A stretch of DNA of 64,000 nt from assembly GCF_009739905.1 (NCBI RefSeq), contig NZ_CP034279.1, positions 3,472,001 through 3,536,000 on the forward strand, written 5' to 3'. The notes beneath the pieces were generated by a model, which searched no databases, was not told the DNA's origin, and saw only the letters and a list, made by a program, of their open reading frames with translations. This document shows, piece by piece, positions 57,727-64,000 of the stretch. The DNA is from Streptomyces ficellus (GTDB lineage Bacteria; Actinomycetota; Actinomycetes; Streptomycetales; Streptomycetaceae). Position 1 is the first letter of the stretch. Every line of letters begins with the position of its first letter. The translations under genes and the position numbers were made by a program.

Positions 57727-57820
57727 GCAGCCCCCAGAGTACCGGGCCGCTCACGGTCGGGGTCCGAGCCGCCCGGGAGCTCGGTGGCGGCCGGTCCGTC
57801 CGTCTTCTTAGAGTGGGGCA

Positions 57821-59923
57821 ATGCGCACCGAGGACGTCCTGGCCGCCATCGCGACCGGCCTGTGGCGCTGGGACAACGCATCCGGGATCGTCTCGCTCGA
57901 CGCGGAGGCCGCCCGGCTGCTCGGGCTGCCCGCGGAGCCGGCGGAGCTGTCCGAGGCCGCCGTGCGCTCCCGGTTCCACCCGGTCGACTGGAACGAGATC
58001 GACGGCGTGGTGAACCTCGCCGTGGCGGAGGGCACCCTCGCGGAGGCCCGGCTGCGGATCATGGACGAGAGCGGCCGGGTGATCCGTACCGTACGCACGC
58101 GGTCGAAGCCGTTCATCGAGGGGACCGACTACCAGCTGGTCGGCACGCTCCAGGAGGTCGCCGAGACACAGCCGGGCACGGCGGCGCGGACTCCCGTCAC
58201 CGGTGACTGGCGCCGCTCGCGCGAGGCGTTCCTGCTGGACGCGGGGCGGGCGCTGGCGGAGGCGCGGTCGACGGCCGAGGTGCTGCGGGTGGCGGCCTCG
58301 CTGTCGATGCCCGGGTTCTCGCCGGACGGGCTCGCCGTCTTCGGCGTCTCCGGCGACCGGCTGACGATCATCGGCCACCACGGGCACAACGCGGGCGACG
58401 ACGGCCCCTTCTCCGACATGCCGCTGGACACCGACTATCCGGCGGCGGAGGTGGTGCGCACCGGGCGGGCGATCTACCTGCCGACGCCGGAGGAGTACCG
58501 GACGCGGTTCCCGGCGACCTGGCCGCTGGCGCAGCGTTTCGACCGGGAGTCGTGGGCGTTCCTGCCGCTGATCGTGGCGGGGCGCACGATGGGCGCGTGG
58601 ATGGCGGCGTTCACCTACCCGGTGTCGTTCACGCCCGACGAGCGGTCCGTGCTGACGACCGTGGCACGGATGCTGGCGCAGGCGCTGGCCCGGGCCGGGG
58701 TCGCCGAGTCGGAGCGGGAGCTGTCGCTGGGCCTCCAGCGCACGATGATGCCGGTCCTGGGCCCGGCGATCCCCGGCATGGAGGTGGCCGCCCGGTACGT
58801 TCCGACCGGCGGCGGGCTCCAGGTCGGCGGTGACTGGTACGACATGATCCAGTTGCCCGGAGGCCGTATCGCGCTGGTGATCGGCGACGTCCAGGGGCAC
58901 GACGTGCGGGCGGCCGGGCTGATGGGCCAGCTGCGGATCGCCCTGCGCGCGTACGCCTCCGAGGGCCACCGCCCCGACGCGGTGCTGTCCCGGGCGTCCC
59001 GTTTCCTCTACGGCATCACCGACGGGGCCGAGGGCGACCACGGCGCGGCGCGCTTCGCGACCTGCCTGTACCTGGAGGTGGACCCGGCGTCGGGGACGCT
59101 CGACATCGCGCGGGCGGGCCACCCCGACCCGGCGATCCGGATGGCGGACGGGACGGTGATGCTGCGGCCGACGGCGGGCGGCCTGCCGCTGGGCATCGTC
59201 CCGGACACGGACTACCCGACGACCCGGCTCACCCTGGAGCCGGGCGAGACGCTGATGATCTGCACGGACGGGCTGCTGGAGACCGGCGGGCACGACCTGG
59301 AGACCGGCTGGTCCCGCATCCGTACGCTGCTGGAGCGGCACGACGCCGAGGGCGAGTCGCTGGAGGTGCTGGCCGACAACCTGGTGCAGGCGGTGCACGG
59401 GCCGGGCTCGCACTACACGACCGGTCCGCTCGCCGACCGCCGGGAGGACGACATCGCGGTCCTGCTGCTGTCGCGGACCGGGGAGCCGCTGCGGGCGGCC
59501 GCGGCCCGGCGTACCGCGATGACGATCGCGCAGGCGGAGCCCGAGCGGATCGCGGCGGCCCGCCGGCACCTGCGGGAGCTGTTGCACGACTGGGCGGACC
59601 CGGAGCAGGTCGACTCGGCGGTCCTGATGCTCTCGGAGATGGTCACCAACGTGCTGGTGCACACCGACGGTGACGCGCTGCTGGTCGCGGAGGCGACCGG
59701 GGACCACGGCAAGCGGCGGCTGCGCGTCGAGGTCGCGGACGCCAGCGACGAGCTGCCGCACCGGCGGCGCCCCGGCGAGATGGCGTCCTCGGGGCGCGGG
59801 CTGATCCTGATGGAGATGCTGGCGCACGAGTGGGGCGTCGACCCGCGCGGCGAGGGCAAGTCGATCTGGTTCGAGCTGTTCGAGGACCGGGACGGAGAGG
59901 GCTTGCAGGGCGTGGCCTTCTAG
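57821..59923 (+). CDS. PAS-GAF-SpoIIE phosphatase-HATPase signalling protein
   Basis: 700 aa. The first 120 residues (WRWDNASGIVSLDAEAARLLG) resemble PAS. About 150-290 form a GAF-like domain (LSMPGFSPDGLAVFGVSGDRL). About 310-530 are a SpoIIE/PP2C phosphatase: GGDWYDMIQLPGG, VIGDVQGHDVRAA, LMICTDGLLE and REDDIAVLLL with the metal-binding aspartates. From about 560 an RsbW-like HATPase domain has LMLSEMVTNVLVHT and SSGRGLILMEMLAHEWG. It combines phosphatase and antisigma-like kinase on one chain, so it may switch an anti-sigma antagonist both ways. The start is GGGGCA-ATG with a poor ribosome binding site. Confidence 0.9.
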   Translation: MRTEDVLAAIATGLWRWDNASGIVSLDAEAARLLGLPAEPAELSEAAVRSRFHPVDWNEIDGVVNLAVAEGTLAEARLRIMDESGRVIRTVRTRSKPFIEGTDYQLVGTLQEVAETQPGTAARTPVTGDWRRSREAFLLDAGRALAEARSTAEVLRVAASLSMPGFSPDGLAVFGVSGDRLTIIGHHGHNAGDDGPFSDMPLDTDYPAAEVVRTGRAIYLPTPEEYRTRFPATWPLAQRFDRESWAFLPLIVAGRTMGAWMAAFTYPVSFTPDERSVLTTVARMLAQALARAGVAESERELSLGLQRTMMPVLGPAIPGMEVAARYVPTGGGLQVGGDWYDMIQLPGGRIALVIGDVQGHDVRAAGLMGQLRIALRAYASEGHRPDAVLSRASRFLYGITDGAEGDHGAARFATCLYLEVDPASGTLDIARAGHPDPAIRMADGTVMLRPTAGGLPLGIVPDTDYPTTRLTLEPGETLMICTDGLLETGGHDLETGWSRIRTLLERHDAEGESLEVLADNLVQAVHGPGSHYTTGPLADRREDDIAVLLLSRTGEPLRAAAARRTAMTIAQAEPERIAAARRHLRELLHDWADPEQVDSAVLMLSEMVTNVLVHTDGDALLVAEATGDHGKRRLRVEVADASDELPHRRRPGEMASSGRGLILMEMLAHEWGVDPRGEGKSIWFELFEDRDGEGLQGVAF

Positions 59924-59943
59924 GGCGTGTCGTGCTGGGCCGT

Positions 59944-60013
59944 GGCCCGGGGTGCCCCTGGGGCCGGGCCCGGGGTGCTCCCTGGGGCGGGGCCCGGGGT
60001 GCTCCTGGGCGTG
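59944..60013. repeat. Imperfect GC-rich tandem repeat
   Basis: Units of about 23-24 bp, GGCCCGGGGTGCYCC(C)TGGGGC, start at 59944, 59967 and 59991, with degenerate copies up to about 60045. They fill the gap between the phosphatase gene and the methyltransferase gene. They may act as a terminator. Confidence 0.6.
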
Positions 60014-60068
60014 GCCTGGGGCCCCTCCTGGGGCGTGGCCCTTGAGGGACCGCGCGGGCCGGGTCGGC

Positions 60069-60875
60069 CTACGCCGTCGGCGCCGGGTGCCTGAGGCGGA
60101 GCTTGGACTGGCCGTGCGGGAGCCGCTCCCAGTCGTCCATGACGTGGGCGGTCAGCCCGTGCTTCTCCGCCAGCCGCACCAGCGTCTCCGTGCGGTAGTA
60201 GAAGTCCTCGCCCAGCACGTGGTGCTCGTGGCCCTCGGTGCGGTCGTACGTGAAGTCGAAGAAGCCGCCGGGGGCCAGCACCCGTCCGGCGTGCGCCAGG
60301 CACTCGTCGATGACGTGCAGCGGCGAGTGGGAGAACACGCTGTGCGCGTGGACGACGGTGAACCAGGAGTCGGGGAGGAAGTCCAGCTTCAGGTTCTCCA
60401 CGGGCGTCAGGTACGGCACCTTCCGCTGGAGTCCGTACCGCACGAGGGTCTTCTTGGCCTCGATGAGGATGTCGGGCGAGATGTCGATCCCGTAGTAGTG
60501 GCCGGGCTCCAGGTGCTCGATGAACCGCCACCCGGCACGCAGGTTGCCGCAGCCGATCTCCAGCATGCGGTCCTCGGGCCGCAGGCCGTGGCCGGCGAGG
60601 TAGTCGTACTGCATCTGTCCGATGGCGAGCCAGCGGGCGTGCGACGGTACGCCGCCCACGGCGGCCTCCGGGCTGCGGGCGGTGTCGGACGCCATGACCG
60701 CGCGGTAGAAGGCGACGTGGCTGCCGCGGTGCTTCAGGCGGAGCCAGCCGTCCCGGCCCGCCCGGCGCAGGTGGGGCACCACGCGCCCAGGGTGCGTGAG
60801 CGCGTACCGGATCTTGTGGCCGAGCCGGGAGCGGTTCCGCAGCAGGCGTGGGTCGGGTGGTGTCCGGTTCTCCAT
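60069..60875 (-). CDS. Class I SAM-dependent methyltransferase
   Basis: 268 aa from the ATG at 60875 with GGAGG upstream. An Arg-rich N-terminus is followed by DRMLEIGCGNLRAGWRFIEHL (motif I, GxGxxx), YYGIDISPDILIEA (motif II acidic residue), FTVVHAHSVFSHSPLHVIDECLAHAGRVLAPGGFFDFTY (motifs IV-VI). The substrate is unknown; the early RNRSRLGHKIRYALTHPGR region suits binding to a polar or glycan acceptor. It is the last gene of a small minus-strand group. Confidence 0.8.
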   Translation of the reverse strand: MENRTPPDPRLLRNRSRLGHKIRYALTHPGRVVPHLRRAGRDGWLRLKHRGSHVAFYRAVMASDTARSPEAAVGGVPSHARWLAIGQMQYDYLAGHGLRPEDRMLEIGCGNLRAGWRFIEHLEPGHYYGIDISPDILIEAKKTLVRYGLQRKVPYLTPVENLKLDFLPDSWFTVVHAHSVFSHSPLHVIDECLAHAGRVLAPGGFFDFTYDRTEGHEHHVLGEDFYYRTETLVRLAEKHGLTAHVMDDWERLPHGQSKLRLRHPAPTA

Positions 60876-60981
60876 GACGGCCTCCGTGCGCCCGGGGGCT
60901 GCGTGTCGCATGACGGCCTCGGGTGCGTTCCGGGGCTGCCCCCTGCTGCGGATGCTAACCGGGGGGCGCGAGTCCGGCCCG

Positions 60982-61045
60982 GGGACACGGCCTACCCGGG
61001 ACACGGCATACCCGGGACACGGCATACCCGGGACACGGCCTACGT
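60982..61045. repeat. Four tandem copies of a 16-bp unit
   Basis: GGGACACGGC(A/C)TACCC is repeated four times head to tail, from 60982, 60998, 61014 and 61030. The last copy contains the stop of the AI-2E-family transporter gene. The first and fourth have the C variant and the middle two the A variant. Copy number may vary between strains. Confidence 0.85.
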
Positions 61046-62089
61046 GCCGCCGCCCGCCTCCGCCCCGTACAGCCGCCGCAGCTCGCCGATCACCCCGAAC
61101 GCGGCGGCGGTGAGCGGCACGGCGAGCAGCATGCCGAGGATCCCGGCGACGGACGCGCCGGCCGTGATGGTGATCATGACGACGGCCGGGTGCATCTGGA
61201 CGGTACGGCTCTGGATCAGCGGCTGGAGGACGTGCCCCTCGAGGAGCTGTACGGCGAGGACGACGCCGACCGTCCACAGCGCGATGGCGACGCCCCGGTC
61301 GGCGAGTGCCACGAGGATCGCGACCGCGCCGGAGATGAACGCGCCGAGGTAGGGGATGTACGCGCCGACGAAGACCAGGGCGCCCAGTCCGACCGCGCCC
61401 GGAACGCGCAGCACGAGCAGCCCGGCGGTGATGAGGAGGGCGTCGATCAGCGCGATGAACGTCGTACCGCGCATGAAGCCCTCGACGGCTCCGAAGGCGC
61501 GGCGGGCCATGGCCTCGACGTGGTCCGCGCTGCCCCGGGGCACGGAGGAGCGGAGGGCGCGCAGGGCGCGGCCGGAGTCGCGGAGGAAGAAGAAGACGAG
61601 GAGCAGGGCGAGGACGGCCATGGCGATCACCTCGCCGACGACGCTGAGCCCGCTGATGACGCCGGACGCCGCCGTGCCGCCGAACTTGCCCAGCAGCTCC
61701 TTGGCGTTGCCCGCGACGTCGTCCAGGGAGGTGCCGGCGGCGCCGAGGTGCTCGGTGAGGTCCTCGGCGGCGCGGCGCACGGAGGTGACGATCTGGTCGC
61801 CGGTGTCGATGAGCGCGGCGACCACGATGTAGGTGACGCCGCCGACCACGGCGACGACGGCCGCGCAGGTCAGCCCGGCGGCCAGGGACCGCTGGACCTT
61901 CATGGCGACGAGCCTGCGGTACAGCGGCCCGAGCAGCGCGGTCCCGAGCAGGGCGAGCAGCACGGAGGTGACGGCGGTCCGGAACGTCACGCACAGCCAC
62001 ACGCCGATCGCCGCCACGCCGGCGACCAGCAGCATGACGGCGCACCAGGCGGCGACGCGCCGGACGGGCTCGGGGAGGAGCGTGTGCAC
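61040..62089 (-). CDS. AI-2E/TqsA-family transporter (UPF0118)
   Basis: 349 aa from a GTG at 62089; the start is uncertain because GGAGGA lies too close to it. Eight hydrophobic segments are visible. The family marks include a pair at the N-terminus (FRTAVTSVLLALLGTALLGPLYRRLVAM), GFMRGTTFIALIDALLITAGLLVL, IPYLGAFISGAVA, and a C-terminal HPAVVMITITAGASVAGILGMLLAVPLTAAA. The family exports autoinducer-2 or serves as a sodium/proton antiporter; the substrate is unknown here. Its stop is inside a tandem repeat. Confidence 0.85.
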   Translation of the reverse strand: MHTLLPEPVRRVAAWCAVMLLVAGVAAIGVWLCVTFRTAVTSVLLALLGTALLGPLYRRLVAMKVQRSLAAGLTCAAVVAVVGGVTYIVVAALIDTGDQIVTSVRRAAEDLTEHLGAAGTSLDDVAGNAKELLGKFGGTAASGVISGLSVVGEVIAMAVLALLLVFFFLRDSGRALRALRSSVPRGSADHVEAMARRAFGAVEGFMRGTTFIALIDALLITAGLLVLRVPGAVGLGALVFVGAYIPYLGAFISGAVAILVALADRGVAIALWTVGVVLAVQLLEGHVLQPLIQSRTVQMHPAVVMITITAGASVAGILGMLLAVPLTAAAFGVIGELRRLYGAEAGGGT

Positions 62090-62154
62090 TCCTCCACGCC
62101 ACCACGCCGGCCCGGTGCCCGCCCGTGGACGGGCCCCGGGCGGGTGACGCCCCG

Positions 62155-63135
62155 TCAGCCGGTCTCGATGCCCGTTTCGCCCATGCCGTGGACGGCGGGG
62201 ACGCGGCCGAGGCGGCCGGCCTGGAAGTCGTCGAAGGCCTGCTGGAGCTCTTCGCGGGTGTTCATGACGAACGGGCCGTAGTGCGCCATGGGCTCCCGGA
62301 TGGGCTGTCCGCCCAGGAGGATGATCTCCAGGTCGGGGGTGTGGCCGTCCTGCTTGGCGTTCGCGCGGACGATCAGCGAGCCGCCGTCGCCGAAGACGGC
62401 CGTCTGGCCCATGTGGACGGGGCGGCGGTCGGTGCCGACGGTGCCGCGGCCGGCCAGGACGTACGCGAGGCCGTTGAAGTCCTGCCGCCACGGGAGCGTG
62501 ACCTCGGCGCCGGGGCGCAGGGTCGCGTGGATCATGGTGATGGGGGTGTGCGTGATGCCGGGGCCCTCGTGGCCGTCGAGCTCGCCGGCGATGACGCGCA
62601 GCAGCGCGCCGCCGTCGGGGGACGTGAGGAGCTGGACCTGGCCGCCGCGGATGTCCTGGTAGCGGGGGTCCATCATCTTGTCCTTGGCGGGGAGGTTCAC
62701 CCACAGCTGGAGTCCGTGGAAGAGGCCGCCGGACGCGACGAGCTTCTCCGGCGGGGCCTCGATGTGCAGCAGCCCCGACCCGGCGGTCATCCACTGGGTG
62801 TCGCCGTTGCGGATGGTGCCGCCGCCGCCGTTGCTGTCCTGGTGGACGAACGTGCCGTCGATCAGGTACGTGACGGTCTCGAAGCCGCGGTGCGGGTGCC
62901 AGGGCGTGCCCTTCGCCTCGCCGACCCCGTACTCCACCTCGCCCATCTGGTCCATCATGATGAACGGGTCGAGGTAGCGGTAGTTGATGCCGGCGAACGC
63001 GCGGCGGACCGGGAAGCCCTCGCCCTCGAAACCGCTGGGCGCGGTGGTGACGGCCAGCACGGGGCGCGGGACGGCGCCCGTGGGCGCGTCCACGCGCGGC
63101 AGGGTGAGCGGGTTCTCGACGGTTACGGCAGGCAT
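62155..63135 (-). CDS. Pirin-family protein
   Basis: 326 aa from an ATG with GGAGGAC upstream. It shows the pirin double cupin: FIMMDQMGEVEYG, then WHPHRGFETVTYLIDG with metal-binding His residues, LLHIEAPP and the later cupin with VLAGRGTVG. Related proteins have quercetinase activity or bind transcription factors. A palindrome-like AGTTGAAAGCTGAACT lies 35 bp upstream and may bind a MarR-type regulator. The gap to the transporter is 65 bp. Confidence 0.93.
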   Translation of the reverse strand: MPAVTVENPLTLPRVDAPTGAVPRPVLAVTTAPSGFEGEGFPVRRAFAGINYRYLDPFIMMDQMGEVEYGVGEAKGTPWHPHRGFETVTYLIDGTFVHQDSNGGGGTIRNGDTQWMTAGSGLLHIEAPPEKLVASGGLFHGLQLWVNLPAKDKMMDPRYQDIRGGQVQLLTSPDGGALLRVIAGELDGHEGPGITHTPITMIHATLRPGAEVTLPWRQDFNGLAYVLAGRGTVGTDRRPVHMGQTAVFGDGGSLIVRANAKQDGHTPDLEIILLGGQPIREPMAHYGPFVMNTREELQQAFDDFQAGRLGRVPAVHGMGETGIETG

Positions 63136-63170
63136 GACGGGTCCTCCTCGGAGCGGCGTGTTCCCACTTT

Positions 63171-63186
63171 AGTTGAAAGCTGAACT
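63171..63186. promoter_or_regulatory. Putative MarR-type operator upstream of pirin
   Basis: AGTTGAAAGCTGAACT is an imperfect palindrome, with AGTT and AACT as arms, located 36-51 bp upstream of the pirin start. Such motifs are often bound by MarR regulators of pirin-type genes; that is inferred. Confidence 0.4.
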
Positions 63187-63334
63187 TCTTGCCAGGGGAA
63201 CGCCCCCTCCCCGCTCCGCATTCCCGCCCCTCTCGATGCCGTACGCATATGAGCCACTGCGCACAGTGACCGACTACGGGTACGCGGTGACCCCGGCCCG
63301 CACCGTCACGGGCGGCCGGGGCGGCCGGGGCGGA

Positions 63335-63787
63335 TCAGCCGTACATCCGCCGCATCGCGAAGTCGACCATCTGCTCCACGGCCTTCGCGTCGAACACCAT
63401 CCGGTGGTCGCCCTCCATGTCGAGGACGAAGCCGTACCCGGTGGGCAGCAGGTCGATCACCTCGGCGCCGGTGATGACGAAGTACTTGGACTCCTTGCCC
63501 GCGTACCGGCGCAGCTCCTTGAGGGAGGTGAACATCGGGATGACGGGCTGCTGGGTGTTGTGCAGCGCGAGGAAGCCGGGGTTGTCGCCGCGCGGACAGT
63601 AGACCTTGGAGGTCGCGAAGATCTGCTGGAAGTCCTCGGCCGACAACGACCCGGTGGTGAAGGCCCGTACGGCGTCCGCGAGCGAGGGCGGCGACGGCTC
63701 GGGGTACAGCGGCGGCTGCTGCGCGTACCCCTGCTGGGGCGGGGCGTACTGCTGCTGGGCACCCGGGTTCTGGTCGTAGCCGTACAT
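63335..63787 (-). CDS. SseB-family protein
   Basis: 150 aa. A Tyr/Gln/Pro-rich N-terminus (QQQYAPPQQGYAQQPPLYP) is followed by an SseB N-terminal domain: AFTTGSLSAEDFQQIFATSKVYCPRGDNPGFLALHN, VIPMFTSLKELRRYAGKESKY, and VLDMEGDHRMVFDAKAVEQM. It is a small cytosolic protein of unknown role, present in most streptomycetes. A related domain opens the Rhs operon at 42934. Confidence 0.85.
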   Translation of the reverse strand: MYGYDQNPGAQQQYAPPQQGYAQQPPLYPEPSPPSLADAVRAFTTGSLSAEDFQQIFATSKVYCPRGDNPGFLALHNTQQPVIPMFTSLKELRRYAGKESKYFVITGAEVIDLLPTGYGFVLDMEGDHRMVFDAKAVEQMVDFAMRRMYG

Positions 63788-63924
63788 GGCCGTAAGACTA
63801 CCGAGCGGGGGCCTGCCCCGTGGCGGCGCTCAGCCATCACACCCGGCACCCCGGCCCCACCCGTCGCATGCGCCGCGCGTGACGCGTGACGCGTCACAGA
63901 TTGCCCCATAGGGGTTGCTCTTAT

Positions 63925-63957
63925 TACCGACGGGTAGCATCATCGTAGCTACTAGCT
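63925..63957. promoter_or_regulatory. Operator-like palindromes at the right edge
   Basis: TACC(GACG)GGTA at 63925-63936 and AGCTACTAGCT at 63947-63957 lie in the right-edge intergenic region. They probably belong to the promoter of a gene to the right of the window. From memory, a TACCNNNNGGTA word precedes acyl-CoA dehydrogenase genes in Streptomyces, which suggests a fatty-acid regulator of the TetR type; this is not verified. Confidence 0.4.
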
Positions 63958-64000
63958 GGTACGTGTACGAGGATTCCGCCTCCCCGAGCCTTACGGAGCC

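Overview
The window looks like chromosomal DNA of a Streptomyces species. It has very high GC with strong G/C third-position bias. It carries an SsgA-like sporulation protein, a WhiJ/AbaA-type regulatory cluster, a Streptomyces-type cobalamin riboswitch and a perfect 14-bp ParB site (parS) beside aspS. The metG/aspS pair and the parS suggest an oriC-proximal position in the chromosome core. No tRNA, rRNA, CRISPR array or complete insertion sequence was seen.

1-4.4 kb: the tail of a peptide-modification locus (59-aa precursor-like peptide and an HExxH peptide-modifying enzyme cut by the left edge), then a caspase-like protease with an effector-associated domain, a flavoprotein and a divergent Ser/Thr kinase. 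4.7-15.4 kb: glyoxalase-fold protein, a four-gene XRE/ImmA-like/membrane-protein/PAP2-like cassette, SsgA-like protein, D,D-carboxypeptidase, nucleoside hydrolase and small housekeeping genes. 15.4-31.1 kb: cobalamin genes on both strands (cobN with a B12 riboswitch; cobG-cobH-cobIJ; cobK; cbiD; cobM; cobL). They are split by a 4.6-kb insert holding a secreted protein, a TerD-nuclease fusion and a Tat-exported glucuronyl-epimerase-like protein. 31.1-42.8 kb: a DrrAB-type ABC exporter, membrane and phosphatase genes, an amino-acid permease, phoX with a PHO box, a VWA protein and metG.

42.9-55 kb is the accessory part. It holds a four-gene type VII-linked Rhs toxin operon with a probable toxin-30 C-terminus and an immunity gene, two near-identical DUF397 copies, a WhiJ/AbaA-like cluster with phased GGACA repeats in its divergent promoter, a LysE remnant, a second secreted protein and a lipoprotein. 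55-64 kb returns to core genes: a winged-helix protein, aspS, parS, a PAS-GAF-SpoIIE-HATPase phosphatase, a methyltransferase, an AI-2E-family transporter, pirin and an SseB-like protein. The right edge lies in a promoter region.

The best candidates for something little described are the RiPP-like precursor/HExxH pair beside a caspase-EAD effector, the TerD-PD-(D/E)XK fusion and the Rhs toxin operon. All functions are inferred from sequence read by eye; no database search was run.
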